NCBI RefSeq assembly: GCF_018612875.1
Contig: NZ_JAGGRI010000014.1
Location: forward strand, 1-56,870
From: Lysobacter sp. ISL-50
GTDB lineage: Bacteria; Pseudomonadota; Gammaproteobacteria; Xanthomonadales; Xanthomonadaceae
Direction of reading: 5' to 3'
DNA: 56,870 bases
This document shows positions 25,849 through 34,521 of the stretch, piece by piece. The position numbers and the translations under genes are program-made. Every line of letters begins with the position of its first letter. Within the stretch, counting starts at the first letter, position 1. The notes under the pieces are model-generated. The model was not told the origin of the DNA. It saw only the letters and a list, made by a program, of their open reading frames with translations, and searched no databases.

Positions 25849-25945
25849 GGGCGGGCGGGAAAGTGTGGTCGGGGCAGTATAGCGGGACGGTCGGCACAGT
25901 CCCGGGCGGGTGCGGCGCTGGGGGCTTCGGCACCATCTTCCAAGC

Positions 25946-26183
25946 CGTCATGCCCGCGAAGGCGGGCTCCGCTTTACTTCGGCGGACTGAGCATCCAGAG
26001 ACTTAGGCGCCATCTTTCCAGATCGTCATTCCCGCGAAGGCGGGCTCCGCTTTACTTCGGCGGAGCCGAACATCCAGAGGCTTCAGCGTCATCTTTCCAG
26101 ACCGTCATTCCCGCGAAGGCGGGAATCCAGAGGCTTCAGCGTCATTTTTCCAGTCCGTCATTCCCGCGAACGCGGGAATGACG
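25946..26183. repeat. Array of four Xanthomonadaceae-type palindromic repeats (CGTCATTCCCGCGAAGGCGG)
   Basis: Copies start at 25946, 26024, 26103 and 26156, spaced 78, 79 and 53 bases. Each reads CGTCATTCCCGCGAAGGCGG and continues to ATCCAGAG-CTTCAG. The first two carry an extra hairpin (GGCTCCGCTTTACTTCGGCG). The last ends in a perfect palindrome GTCATTCCCGCG-AA-CGCGGGAATGAC (26158-26183). The surrounding gap (25849-26333) holds nothing else recognisable. A further copy lies inside rlmKL. Confidence 0.88.
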
Positions 26184-26333
26184 GTAGGTGAGTACATCGC
26201 GCTCGTCGCGTAGGAATGACGGTGGGTAGTTGCGTGCCATCTCGAAACCAATGTGATCTGCAGCTGGTCCAGAAACCAACGCGAAACCTTCCAGTTCCAG
26301 CATTTCCAGCGCAGACCTCGCCGTTACCGAAAT

Positions 26334-26897
26334 CTACCGCGGCAACCGTTCCAACCCACACGCCGCCAGCACCCTTGCCCACGGAAACCACGGCCCCGGA
26401 TCGAGCTTGCGTTGCACCAGCACCGAAGGATCGTCGCTGGCTTCGACCTGGGTCGTATCCAGTTCCTCATGCCCGGCGATATAGCGCAGCGACGGCAGGC
26501 GTGCGCGCAGATCGTTCAACAGGCCGATCAAGGCCTCGATCTGCACCGGCGCGTAGTCTTCGTCCATGCGCTGATGGCGCGAATCCAGCCAGTGCGGATA
26601 ACGCCCGGTGTTGACCAGTTCGATCCCGACCGAGCGCGGGTTGTAGCCGCGCACGTGATGGGCGATGCGGTCCTCGCTGATGTAGCGCAAGACCGAACCG
26701 TCGCGGTCGATGTAGTAGTGGCCGCTGTTGCCGGTGCCGGATTCGGCGTACAGCACCCGCTCGCCGTATTCGCGCGCGGTGGCCAGGTCCGGCAGCTCGG
26801 TGCAGTGGATCACCAGCAGGTCGATCGAGGCGGGATCGCGCGCCTGCAGCCGGGTTTCATAGGGCAACGGGGCGGGCGTGAGGTTCAGGGGCGGCAT
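26334..26897 (-). CDS. AmpD-like N-acetylmuramoyl-L-alanine amidase (amidase_2)
   Basis: The 187-residue product is a zinc amidase of the AmpD/PGRP fold that cuts the bond between N-acetylmuramic acid and L-Ala in muropeptides. Zinc-site and core motifs are LLVIHCTELP (first His), SGHYYIDRDGSVLRYISEDR, IAHHVRGYNPRSVGIELVNT and IAGHEELDTTQ. There is no signal peptide, so it may work in the cytoplasm in wall recycling. It is not a close E. coli AmpD copy, so I leave the symbol open. I chose the start at 26897 by family length; an ATG at 26915 with GAGG four bases upstream is an alternative. It diverges from the MOSC gene. Confidence 0.85.
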   Translation of the reverse strand: MPPLNLTPAPLPYETRLQARDPASIDLLVIHCTELPDLATAREYGERVLYAESGTGNSGHYYIDRDGSVLRYISEDRIAHHVRGYNPRSVGIELVNTGRYPHWLDSRHQRMDEDYAPVQIEALIGLLNDLRARLPSLRYIAGHEELDTTQVEASDDPSVLVQRKLDPGPWFPWARVLAACGLERLPR

Positions 26898-26937
26898 GCC
26901 TGCGGATGCTACCATTCGGCCTCACACGGAGCCCGAT

Positions 26938-27450
26938 ATGACCCTGCCTCCCGCCGATTCGGCGCTAGGAAAGCTGATGGCCACGCTGCCCAGGCCCGGC
27001 CGGGTCGAGTGGATCGGCGTGCGCCCGGCGCGCGGGGTGGCGATGCAGGCGCTGGACGAAGTGGTCGCCGTGGCCGGCGCCGGTCTGGACGGCGATCGCT
27101 ATGCCGGCGGCAGCGGCAAGCGCGGCATCACCCTGATCCAGGCCGAGCACCTGCCGGTGATCGCGGCCCTGGCCGGGCTGGATGCGGTCGAGCCGGCGCG
27201 CCTGCGCCGCAATATCGTGATCTCGGGCCTGCCGCTGATCGCGCTCAAGGGCCGGCGCTTCCGTCTCGGCGAAGCGCTGCTGGAAACCACGGAAGAATGC
27301 GACCCGTGTTCGATGATGGAAGCCGCGCTGGGCCCGGGCGGTTACAACGCGATGCGCGGCCATGGCGGCCTGTGCGCGCGGATCGTCGAAGGCGGCGCGA
27401 TCCGGCGCGGCGACGCGCTGATCCCGGTGATCGATGCGCCTGCCGATTGA
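26938..27450 (+). CDS. MOSC domain protein
   Basis: This 170-residue protein consists of one MOSC domain (molybdenum cofactor sulfurase C-terminal fold): VEWIGVRPARGVAMQALDEV, then GLDGDRYAGGSGKRGITLIQ, then RLRRNIVISGLPLIALKGRR, and TTEECDPCSMMEAALGPGGY with the conserved Cys. It is related to the YiiM type and may handle sulfur or molybdenum cofactor, or help detoxify N-hydroxylated bases as YiiM and YcbX do in E. coli. The ATG at 26938 has GGAG about nine bases upstream. It is divergent from the amidase gene with 40 bases between the chosen starts. Confidence 0.85.
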   Translation: MTLPPADSALGKLMATLPRPGRVEWIGVRPARGVAMQALDEVVAVAGAGLDGDRYAGGSGKRGITLIQAEHLPVIAALAGLDAVEPARLRRNIVISGLPLIALKGRRFRLGEALLETTEECDPCSMMEAALGPGGYNAMRGHGGLCARIVEGGAIRRGDALIPVIDAPAD

Positions 27451-27707
27451 GCCGCCGATCGGCGCGCGGGACCGCATCCGCATGCGAGCCGGTGGTGCGA
27501 TGCCGCGGCGATGGATGAAGGTTCGCGTCTGTTGATCGCACGTTCGCCGCCGGATACCGCCCGCTTCGCATCGGCGAGGCGATCCCACATTACCGGATGT
27601 TCATTTGACACGCGGATGCGGCGGGAGATGCTGGTTTGCATGCGCGATGGGTTGCGATTTTTGGTGCCGCAGCTTTGAAAAACGATTGCTGTCGTAGGTT
27701 TGGTTTT

Positions 27708-27846
27708 TCGGACTTTCAGAAGCTAACTGCTACTGCCACACCTCGGCTCCAAGATGATCGCCCCAGGACATTGCATCTCTGAACTTTCGAAGTGATCCGC
27801 TCCTACTAAACCTCGGCTCCAAGATGATCGCCCCAGGACACTGCAT
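27708..27846 (+). repeat. Diverged 70-bp tandem duplication spanning the start of the hydrolase gene
   Basis: The string CCTCGGCTCCAAGATGATCG and the following CCCCAGGACA occur at 27741-27770 and again at 27811-27840, exactly 70 bases apart. Both flanks also match loosely (GGACTTTCAGAAG / GAACTTTCGAAG). The second copy contains the start codon of the next gene; the first would encode only MIAPGHCISELSK before a stop. The rest of the gap (27451-27707) shows no gene or known element. Confidence 0.8.
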
Positions 27847-28354
27847 TCTTTCTCATGGCTTCGAAAGCGGCCCCGACGCCACCAAGGTCACCGCCTTGGC
27901 CGAGGTCGCGCAACGCCATGGCTGGACGCATGAGCGCCCGGACTACAGCGATCTGGACGCCAGGCGCGAGGTCAGCGACCTGGGCGACGTCTACGCGCGC
28001 ATCGAGCGCCTGCTCGGGCTGGCGCGCGCCGCGGCCGAACGCGGGCCGGTGGTGCTGGCCGGTTCCAGCCTCGGCGCGTACATCTCCGGCGCGGTGTCGC
28101 TGCAGGTCAAACCCGCCGGCATGTTCCTGATGGCGCCGCCGATCGCGATGGGTCCCGCGCCCAGGCTGCAGGCCGCCGACGTGCCGATCAGCATCATTCA
28201 TGGCTGGGACGACGAACTGATCCCCGCCGCCGACGTCGTCGCCTGGGCTTATCCGCGCCGCGCGCGCCTGCTCCTGGTCGACGACAGCCATCGCCTCTCC
28301 GCGCATGTGGAAGGCAGCGCCGACGCCTTCTCGCGTCTGCTGCAAAGTCTGTGA
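27824..28354 (+). CDS. Small alpha/beta hydrolase (YqiA/RBBP9-like)
   Basis: This 176-residue hydrolase has the serine nucleophile in VVLAGSSLGAYISG, the acid in IIHGWDDELIP and the catalytic His in LLVDDSHRLS. The HGFESGPDATKV loop supplies the oxyanion environment. Length and spacing match small esterases of the YqiA/RBBP9/UPF0227 type. The substrate is unknown. The start at 27824 lies in the second half of a 70-bp tandem duplication and has no good ribosome-binding site, so translation may depend on duplicated upstream sequence. rlmKL follows after 13 bases, so the two genes are likely co-transcribed. Confidence 0.8.
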   Translation: MIAPGHCILSHGFESGPDATKVTALAEVAQRHGWTHERPDYSDLDARREVSDLGDVYARIERLLGLARAAAERGPVVLAGSSLGAYISGAVSLQVKPAGMFLMAPPIAMGPAPRLQAADVPISIIHGWDDELIPAADVVAWAYPRRARLLLVDDSHRLSAHVEGSADAFSRLLQSL

Positions 28355-28367
28355 GTAACGCATTCGC

Positions 28368-30695
28368 ATGAGCAAGTTCTACGCAAGCTGCGGCAAGGGC
28401 CTGGAATACCTGTTGGCCGACGAACTGATCGCCCTGGGTTGCCAGCGCGCCACCGCCGCCACCGCCGGCGCCAACGTCGAAGGCAGCCTCGCCGACGCCC
28501 AGCACGCGGTGCTGTGGTCGCGCCTGGCCAGCCGCGTGCTGTGGCCGATCGCCGAGTTCGACTGTCCCGACGAACACGCGCTCTACGCCGGCGTCGCCGC
28601 CCTGGATTGGCCGTCGCACATGGAGAGCGTGCACACGCTCGCCGTGGACGCGCACGTCTCCGGCGACGCGATCACCCACGCGCGCTACGCCGCGCAGCGG
28701 GTCAAGGACGCGGTGGTCGATGTGATGCGCGCGCGCACCGGCGCGCGGCCCGACGTGGATACCGAAACGCCGGACCTGCGCTTGAATCTGGTCGTGCGCA
28801 AGGGCAAGGCGATCGTTTCGATCGATCTGGGCGGCGGTCCGCTGCATCGCCGCGGCTGGCGGCAGAAGCAGGGCGAAGCGCCGTTGAAGGAAAATCTGGC
28901 CGCGGCGGTGTTGCTGCGCGGGCAGTGGCCGAAGGTCTACGCTCAGGGCGGATCGTTATTGGACCCGATGTGCGGCAGCGGCACCTTGCTGATCGAAGGC
29001 GCGCTGATGGCCGCCGACGTCGCGCCGGGCCTGTTGCGTCACGGCAACCTGCCGCCGACGCGCTGGCGCGGTTTCGATTTCGCCGGCTGGCGCGCGCAAT
29101 GCGAGGCCGCGCGCGCGCGCGAGTTCGCCGGACTGGCCGCGCTGCGGCCGGCGTTCGCCGGCAGCGATATCGATCCGCATGCGATTCGCGCGGCGCGCGA
29201 GAACGAGGCGATGGCGGGGTTGGCCGGGGCGATCGAGTGGGGCGTTTGCGCGGTGGAATCGTTGCAGGCCTTGCCGGCGCAACTTCAAGCCGGCCCGTTG
29301 CAGGCCGCGCCCGCGCAGTCTCAAGTCCGTCATTCCCGCGAAGGCGGAAATCCAGAGACTTCAGAGCCATCCCTTGATCGTGGGAACGACGGCGGCGGAG
29401 CGCCGGGCATCGATGGGGCAGGCGAAGCGCCTGGTTTCTCTGCTGCCCCAGTTGGACTGGTCGTCTGCAATCCACCTTACGACGCCCGCCTCGCCGCCGA
29501 CGCCGCGCTGTATCGCGCCCTGGGCGATGCGCTCAAGCGCGTGGTCCCGTCCTGGCGCGCCAGCCTGTTGTGCGGCGACCCGGCCCTGGCCCAGGCCACC
29601 GGACTGCGCGCGAGCAAGAAGTACCAGGTGTTCAACGGCGCGATCGAATGCGCGCTGATCGTCTGCGATCCGATCGCCCGCGTCGGTCACGCCGAACAAA
29701 AAGCCAAGGCCGAGGACGCCGCGCCGCAGCCGCTGAGCGAAGGCGCGCAGATGGTCGCCAATCGCCTGCGCAAGAATCTGCGCAAGCTCAAGAACTGGCG
29801 CCAGCGCGAAGCGGTGACGTGTTTCCGCGCCTACGACGCCGATCTGCCCGAATATTCGGCCGCCATCGACGTCTACCTCAGCGACGAGGCGCAGCCGCGC
29901 ACCTGGCTGCACGTGCAGGAGTACGCCGCGCCCGCCGACATCCCGGAAACCGATCAGCGCCGCCGCCTCAACGAACTGCTGGCCGCGGCGCGCGAAGTAT
30001 TCGAAGTGCCGCGCGAGCGGCTGGCGGTGAAGACCCGCAGCCGCGGCAAGGGCGGCAGCAAGTACGGCCAGCTCGACCAGCGCGGCGAGTTCGTGGTCGT
30101 GCGCGAAGGCGCCGCGCGCTTGCGCGTGAATCCTTTCGATTACCTCGACACCGGCCTGTTCCTCGATCATCGGCCGATGCGCCTGCGCATCGCGGAAGAA
30201 TCGCGCGGCCGGCGTTTCCTCAACCTGTTCGGTTACACCGGCGCGGCGACCGTGCATGCCGCGGTCGGCGGCGCGCAGGAAACCACCACGGTGGATCTGT
30301 CCGCGACCTACCTGCAGTGGTGTTCGGACAATCTGCGCGAGAACGGCCTCGGCGGCGCGCAGCACCGGCTGGCGCAGGCCGACGCGATGCAATGGCTGGA
30401 GGCCGACCGCGGCCGCTACGATCTGATCTTCTGCGATCCGCCGACCTTCTCCAATTCCGCGCGCGCCGACGATTTCGACATCCAGCGCGAACACGTGCGC
30501 CTGCTGCGCGCGGCGGTCGCGCGCCTGGCCGACAACGGCGTGCTGTACTTCTCGAACAACTTCCGCCGTTTCCGCCTGGACACCGACGCGATCGCGCAGT
30601 TCGCCCGTTGCGAGGACATCAGCGCGCAGACGATTCCGCCGGACTTCGAGCGCGACGCGCGCATCCACCGCTGCTGGCGGCTGGAGCCGCGCTGA
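28368..30695 (+). CDS. rlmL: Bifunctional 23S rRNA methyltransferase RlmKL (G2445-N2 and G2069-N7)
   Basis: This two-enzyme fusion of 775 residues is longer than E. coli RlmKL (702). The N-terminal half has a THUMP domain (about 45-155) and the RlmL methyltransferase: [20 protein letters not shown] and [12 protein letters not shown]. The C-terminal RlmK half shows [20 protein letters not shown] and [16 protein letters not shown]. It methylates G2445 and G2069 of 23S rRNA during 50S assembly. About 50 extra residues lie just before the NPPY motif (about 305-360). Part of them ([15 protein letters not shown]) is the translation of an interspersed palindromic repeat. Because the insert is in frame and next to a loop, the enzyme may still work. 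Confidence 0.95.
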   Translation: MSKFYASCGKGLEYLLADELIALGCQRATAATAGANVEGSLADAQHAVLWSRLASRVLWPIAEFDCPDEHALYAGVAALDWPSHMESVHTLAVDAHVSGDAITHARYAAQRVKDAVVDVMRARTGARPDVDTETPDLRLNLVVRKGKAIVSIDLGGGPLHRRGWRQKQGEAPLKENLAAAVLLRGQWPKVYAQGGSLLDPMCGSGTLLIEGALMAADVAPGLLRHGNLPPTRWRGFDFAGWRAQCEAARAREFAGLAALRPAFAGSDIDPHAIRAARENEAMAGLAGAIEWGVCAVESLQALPAQLQAGPLQAAPAQSQVRHSREGGNPETSEPSLDRGNDGGGAPGIDGAGEAPGFSAAPVGLVVCNPPYDARLAADAALYRALGDALKRVVPSWRASLLCGDPALAQATGLRASKKYQVFNGAIECALIVCDPIARVGHAEQKAKAEDAAPQPLSEGAQMVANRLRKNLRKLKNWRQREAVTCFRAYDADLPEYSAAIDVYLSDEAQPRTWLHVQEYAAPADIPETDQRRRLNELLAAAREVFEVPRERLAVKTRSRGKGGSKYGQLDQRGEFVVVREGAARLRVNPFDYLDTGLFLDHRPMRLRIAEESRGRRFLNLFGYTGAATVHAAVGGAQETTTVDLSATYLQWCSDNLRENGLGGAQHRLAQADAMQWLEADRGRYDLIFCDPPTFSNSARADDFDIQREHVRLLRAAVARLADNGVLYFSNNFRRFRLDTDAIAQFARCEDISAQTIPPDFERDARIHRCWRLEPR
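29326..29385 (+). repeat. Palindromic repeat copy inserted in frame within rlmKL
   Basis: The sequence GTCCGTCATTCCCGCGAAGG followed by CGGAAATCCAGAGACTTCAG is the same repeat as in the 25946-26183 array. It reads through in the rlmKL frame as [12 protein letters not shown]. One base differs from the usual GGCGGGAATCC. Confidence 0.88.
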
Positions 30696-30738
30696 TGGCC
30701 GTCGATCCGATCAACGGCCGCGGCGCGGAGCGTGACGC

Positions 30739-31332
30739 ATGAAGTCGCATCGCAAGCCCGGGACCTGGACCTTCTTCCGCCAATGGCTGAAGAACCCGCT
30801 GCGGGTGGCGGCGGTGGCGCCGTCCAGCGCCGAACTGGCCGCAGCGATGATCGCCGAGCTGCCCGACGACGTGGAACGGGTGATCGAACTCGGCGGCGGT
30901 ACCGGCGCCATCACCCGCGCCTTGCTCGACGCCGGCGTGCGCGACGAAGACCTGCTGGTGCTGGAACTCAACGAAGAACTGCATGCGCACCTGCACATGC
31001 GTTTCCCGCGCGTGCCGGTGCTGCTGGGCGACGCGCGCCTGCTGCCGGAGCTCGCGCGCGAGCAGGGTTATCTGGACGCCGGCAAGGCCGATGCCATCGT
31101 CTCCGGCCTGGGCCTGTTGACCATGCCGCATCCCTTGCAGCGCGACATTCTCGGTGCGGCGTTCGAATGCCTGCGCGAGGACGGGGTGTTCGTGCAGTTC
31201 ACCTACGGCCCGGCCGCGCCGGTCGCCGATGCGGTCGCGCGTTCGCTGCGCCTGCAGGTGCGGCGCGGCGATTTCGTGCTGCGCAACGTGCCGCCGGCGA
31301 CGGTGTACGTCTACAGTCGGATGCGGCGCTGA
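30739..31332 (+). CDS. SAM-dependent methyltransferase, phospholipid N-methyltransferase-like
   Basis: The 197-residue product has FFRQWLKNPLRVAAVAPSSA at its N terminus and motif I RVIELGGGTGAITRALLDAG, which together are typical of PmtA-like phosphatidylethanolamine N-methyltransferases and related proteins. DLLVLELNEELHAHLHMRFP supplies the ribose-binding acidic residue. The IVSGLGLLTMPHPLQRDIL segment and a short, VYVYSRMRR tail complete the fold. The true substrate (phospholipid or RNA) cannot be settled from sequence. It lies 43 bases after rlmKL on the same strand. Confidence 0.82.
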   Translation: MKSHRKPGTWTFFRQWLKNPLRVAAVAPSSAELAAAMIAELPDDVERVIELGGGTGAITRALLDAGVRDEDLLVLELNEELHAHLHMRFPRVPVLLGDARLLPELAREQGYLDAGKADAIVSGLGLLTMPHPLQRDILGAAFECLREDGVFVQFTYGPAAPVADAVARSLRLQVRRGDFVLRNVPPATVYVYSRMRR

Positions 31333-31377
31333 GTTCGCGAACCCAACCGCGCTGACGCCCCCCCGACGCCCTGCATT

Positions 31378-31412
31378 CCCTCTCCCGCTCGCGGGAGAGG
31401 GCAGGGTGAGGG
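31378..31412. repeat. Interspersed hairpin CCCTCTCCCGC-TC-GCGGGAGAGGG
   Basis: A perfect 11-base inverted repeat with a two-base gap (31378-31401) is followed by CAGGGTGAGGGC. This is a widespread interspersed palindrome of high-GC proteobacteria. It lies 46 bases after a gene end and may act as a terminator for the methyltransferase operon. Confidence 0.75.
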
Positions 31413-31480
31413 CCGTTCCCGCCCGGCGCCGAAACGCAGGCGCCCGAACATCGGTCATCGTTCCATTGATGTGATGGATG

Positions 31481-31494
31481 ATTGCGCCGCCAAT
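31481..31494 (+). promoter_or_regulatory. Possible LysR-type half-palindrome upstream of the pirin gene
   Basis: ATTGCGCCGCCAAT is an inverted repeat (ATTG-N6-CAAT) about 72 bases before the pirin start, within the only AT-richer patch of the gap. LysR-type regulators bind such sites and control some pirin genes, but no LysR gene is in the window. It is suggestive only. Confidence 0.25.
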
Positions 31495-31565
31495 GCTATC
31501 GTTCTGAAAATGTAGTGCGATCCTATGCCCATCGCCAATCCGGCGTACCCATTGGAGAGAGGATC

Positions 31566-32420
31566 ATGGCCACCCCCACCGCTTACGCCCGCGTCGGCCG
31601 CAAGCTGCGCGGACAGCCCACGTCCGACGGCGCCGGGGTTCGCCTGACCCGCGTCATCGGCGGCCAGCAGCTGCCCGACCTGGACCCGTTCCTGCTGCTC
31701 GACGAATTCGGCACCGACCGGCCTGAGGACTACCTCGCCGGGTTCCCGGAGCATCCGCACCGCGGGTTCGAAACCGTCACCTACATGCTCGACGGCCGCA
31801 TGCGCCACAAGGACAACCACGGCAACGAAGGCGTGCTCGTGCCCGGCAGCGTGCAGTGGATGACCGCCGGCCGCGGCCTGGTGCATTCGGAAATGCCCGA
31901 GCAGGAAGAAGGGCGCATGCGCGGCTTCCAGCTGTGGGTCAATCTGCCGGCGCGCGAGAAGATGACCGAGCCCAAGTACCAGGAGTTCGCGCCCGATCGC
32001 ATCGTGCAACTGCGTCCGGCCGACGGTGTGCAGGTCAAGTTGATCGCCGGCCGTATCGGCGATCTGCGCGGCCCGATCGCGCAGCCGGCGACCGATCCGG
32101 TGTACCTCGACATCGCCCTGGACGCCGGCGCGGGCTGGGAGTACGAACTGCCCGAAGGCCACAACGCCTTCGCCTACGTTTACGAAGGCGGAATCGAAAT
32201 CGGCGACGGACAGGACGCGCGCGCGCTCGACGCGCAGGAACTGGCGGTGTTGTCCGGAGGCTGTGTGCTCAAGCTGCGCGATGCCGGGCAGGGCAGCCGT
32301 TTGATCGTGGTCGCCGGGCGTCCGTTGCGCGAGCCGGTCGCGCGCTACGGCCCGTTCGTGATGAACACCAAGCAGGAAGTGATGCAGGCCTTCGTCGATT
32401 TCCAGGAAGGCAAGTTCTGA
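31566..32420 (+). CDS. Pirin family protein (bicupin), first copy
   Basis: This 284-residue protein of the pirin family is a double cupin with a metal site in the N-terminal half. Motifs are LDPFLLLDEFG, FPEHPHRGFETVTYMLDGRM (two metal His), HKDNHGNEGVLVPGSVQWMT, AGRGLVHSEMPEQEEGRMRG and the later GFQLWVNLPAREK. Bacterial pirins include quercetinases and regulatory proteins of unknown ligand. I chose the start at 31566 because GAGAGG stands upstream and homologous proteins begin near MATPTAYAR. It has its own promoter region and a terminator. A second pirin gene lies 2.1 kb further on, on the minus strand. Confidence 0.9.
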   Translation: MATPTAYARVGRKLRGQPTSDGAGVRLTRVIGGQQLPDLDPFLLLDEFGTDRPEDYLAGFPEHPHRGFETVTYMLDGRMRHKDNHGNEGVLVPGSVQWMTAGRGLVHSEMPEQEEGRMRGFQLWVNLPAREKMTEPKYQEFAPDRIVQLRPADGVQVKLIAGRIGDLRGPIAQPATDPVYLDIALDAGAGWEYELPEGHNAFAYVYEGGIEIGDGQDARALDAQELAVLSGGCVLKLRDAGQGSRLIVVAGRPLREPVARYGPFVMNTKQEVMQAFVDFQEGKF

Positions 32421-32445
32421 CAGGGCCGCGTCGATGCAGCGACAG

Positions 32446-32479
32446 CGAAGGCCACGCTCATGCGTGGCCTTCGCGTTTT
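32446..32479 (+). terminator. Terminator after the first pirin gene
   Basis: A perfect 12-bp stem CGAAGGCCACGC/GCGTGGCCTTCG (32446-32457, 32462-32473), loop TCAT, followed by CGTTTT. It is 25 bases past the stop. Confidence 0.85.
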
Positions 32480-32671
32480 CGTTTCCGCGTTTGATCCGAT
32501 CCCGCCGGCGATGTTGCATGCGCGCATCGTTCCGGCGATGGCCGCGACGGCGCGGCGCGCGCGTTGTTTGCTATCGCAAGACGCATCATCGCTGCAAGCC
32601 CGCGGCGACGGGCGAAGACGCGCGTGCCGTCGCGCAGAGCGGCGGCGCACGTCCACAAGGAGCGTAAGCAC

Positions 32672-32917
32672 ATGGCTACCCGAATCGATCCCAAGCAGTT
32701 CACCATCGTCGCCACCTTCGTATCGGCCGGCGTCGCCGCCGGCGCGGGCGGCTGGGTGATCGTCGGCGGCAAGCTCAAGAAAGTCCCGCCGCGCGGCATC
32801 AAGCAACTGCAGGCGGTGTACCAGATGCTCGAAGCCGCCGAAGGCGTCGGCAACGCGCGCCTGGCGGCGCAGTTGCAGCAGACCGCGATCGAAGTGGCGG
32901 AAGCAGCGGTGAGCTAG
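32672..32917 (+). CDS. Small protein with one hydrophobic segment, unknown function
   Basis: The 81-residue product has a hydrophobic, Gly/Ala-rich segment (about 10-32, FTIVATFVSAGVAAGAGGWV) and then a basic KLKKVPPRGIK turn and a helical tail (LQAVYQMLEAAEGVGNARLA). It is likely a small membrane protein. The ATG at 32672 has a perfect AAGGAG about nine bases upstream, the best ribosome-binding site in this area, which supports it as real. It ends before a bidirectional terminator. No homologue is recognised. Confidence 0.7.
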   Translation: MATRIDPKQFTIVATFVSAGVAAGAGGWVIVGGKLKKVPPRGIKQLQAVYQMLEAAEGVGNARLAAQLQQTAIEVAEAAVS

Positions 32918-32970
32918 AAGACCGCGCGCTGACGTCGGCGCGCCGCGGTTGGCGCGATCCGGCCGATGCA

Positions 32971-33003
32971 ACGAAAAAGCCGCGCATGACGCGGCTTTTT
33001 CGT
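32971..33003. terminator. Bidirectional terminator between the small-protein gene and aqpZ
   Basis: A perfect 14-bp palindrome ACGAAAAAGCCGCG/CGCGGCTTTTTCGT (32971-32984, 32990-33003) with loop CATGA. It provides a T tract on both strands and lies between convergent gene ends. Confidence 0.92.
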
Positions 33004-33019
33004 TACCCGATGCGGACCT

Positions 33020-33733
33020 TCAGTCGTCCTTGCCGAGCCAGCGATACACCGCGCCGCCGAGCAGGCCGCCGATGATCGGCGCGACCCAGAACAGCCACAG
33101 TTGGCCGATCGCGGCGCTGCCGGCGAACAAGGCCACCGCGGTCGACCGCGCCGGATTCACCGAGGTGTTGGTCACCGGGATGCTGATCAGATGGATCAAG
33201 GTCAGGCCCAGGCCGATCGCGATCGGGGCGAAGCCGGCCGGTGCGTTCTTGTGGGTGGCGCCGAGGATGATCACCAGGAACATCGCCGTCATCACCACTT
33301 CGGTCAGGAACGCGGCGGTCAGCGAATAACCGCCCGGCGACATCAGGTCGTAGCCGTTGCTGGCGAAGGTGCCGGCGGCGTTGGGATCGATGCTGAAGGC
33401 GCCGGTGCCGCTGGCGATCTGCAACAGGACGAAACCGGCGAGGATGCCGCCGATCACCTGGGCGACGATGTAGGGCAACAGGTCCTTGGCCGGGAAACGG
33501 CCGCCGGCCCACAGGCCGAAGCTCACCGCCGGATTGAAGTGGCCGCCGGAGATGTGTCCCAGCGCGAAAGCGCCGGTCAGCACGGTCAGGCCGAACGCCA
33601 GCGATACGCCGAGCAGGCCGATGCCGAGTGGATTGCCGGCGCCGCCGAAGTTCGCCGCCAGCACGGCGCTGCCGCAGCCGCCGAGTACCAGCCAGAACGT
33701 ACCGATGAACTCTGCACCGAGTCGCTTGATCAT
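33020..33733 (-). CDS. aqpZ: Aquaporin Z
   Basis: This 237-residue water channel has six membrane helices and both NPA half-helices: [17 protein letters not shown] (first) and [16 protein letters not shown] (second; Arg selectivity residue follows). The N terminus [20 protein letters not shown] is typical of AqpZ, and the C terminus [18 protein letters not shown] closes helix 6. Length agrees with E. coli AqpZ (231). It allows rapid osmotic water flow across the inner membrane. GGAAG stands about seven bases before the ATG at 33733. It is monocistronic, ending at a bidirectional terminator. Confidence 0.95.
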   Translation of the reverse strand: MIKRLGAEFIGTFWLVLGGCGSAVLAANFGGAGNPLGIGLLGVSLAFGLTVLTGAFALGHISGGHFNPAVSFGLWAGGRFPAKDLLPYIVAQVIGGILAGFVLLQIASGTGAFSIDPNAAGTFASNGYDLMSPGGYSLTAAFLTEVVMTAMFLVIILGATHKNAPAGFAPIAIGLGLTLIHLISIPVTNTSVNPARSTAVALFAGSAAIGQLWLFWVAPIIGGLLGGAVYRWLGKDD

Positions 33734-33896
33734 GATCGTCTTCCTTTTGAGTTGTGGGGCAGGCAGGCCCTAGGATCGACGATCGCCCTGTTCAGCATTG
33801 GAACCGGGCAGCTCGACCCTGTTCAGCCAGGCCATTCTTATGCTGGCCGATTCTTTAAAAATGAGCAATCCGTCACGGATCGTGTGCCGAGACAGC

Positions 33897-33929
33897 AAAA
33901 AGCGATCACGCCCAGGGGACGTGATCGCT
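33897..33929 (-). terminator. Terminator of the secreted-protein gene at 33944-34414
   Basis: A perfect 10-bp stem AGCGATCACG/CGTGATCGCT (33901-33910, 33920-33929) with a nine-base loop is followed on the minus strand by TTTT. It is 15 bases past the stop. Confidence 0.88.
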
Positions 33930-33943
33930 GCATGTGCGGCGTG

Positions 33944-34414
33944 TTACTTGTTGACGCTCAATCGGGTCGAAGGAAATCGCAGGCCCTCGGTCTGGCCGAG
34001 TACCTCCTTCAACTGTTCCGGCGAACTGGCTTGCATCCAGATGTGCGCCATCTTGCCGTTGCCCACTTCCAGCAAGGTCTCGCGGACCTGCACGTTGGGC
34101 TTGCCGGCGAGTTCGCCGCGGTACCAGTGAATCGGCTTGCCGTCGATGGTGGCCGCTTCGGCGCGATCGCTGCGCTTGGGCTCGAACGGCGACTTGCTGG
34201 CGATGTAGAGACCGAACGCCTCCGACCCATCGGCACGCAAGGCGCGGCAGAAGTCCGAATCGGCGCTGCCCCGGTACTCCCAACGCAAGCCGGTGTCGGC
34301 CGGCAGCATCGGGCAGTTGCCCTGGGCTGGCGCGGCCTGTTGTGCGTTAGCGGATAAAACCAATAAAAAACCCAGCCACGGCAATGCGCGGTGGCTCTTT
34401 CCCCATGACTTCAC
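33944..34414 (-). CDS. Secreted protein of unknown function
   Basis: The 156-residue product has a signal peptide (SHRALPWLGFLLVLSANAQQ, cut near residue 25). The mature part is mixed alpha/beta with two Cys (GNCPMLP, SDFCRAL), probably one disulfide. It has the strand-rich IHWYRGELAGKPNVQVRETL and KMAHIWMQASSPEQLKEVLG. I recognise no domain. It uses its own terminator, and the upstream gap holds a possible promoter (TTATCAGATGTGACCTTAG near 34465-34483). Confidence 0.68.
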   Translation of the reverse strand: MKSWGKSHRALPWLGFLLVLSANAQQAAPAQGNCPMLPADTGLRWEYRGSADSDFCRALRADGSEAFGLYIASKSPFEPKRSDRAEAATIDGKPIHWYRGELAGKPNVQVRETLLEVGNGKMAHIWMQASSPEQLKEVLGQTEGLRFPSTRLSVNK

Positions 34415-34521
34415 GACACTTCCCCCTGCAACCGGATGTATGGTTAAGCGGTGTTGCGAGCCTTATCAGATGTGACCTTAGTCCAGTTCGCGGGGATTGA
34501 CAAACGCCAGATTCGGAAAAG

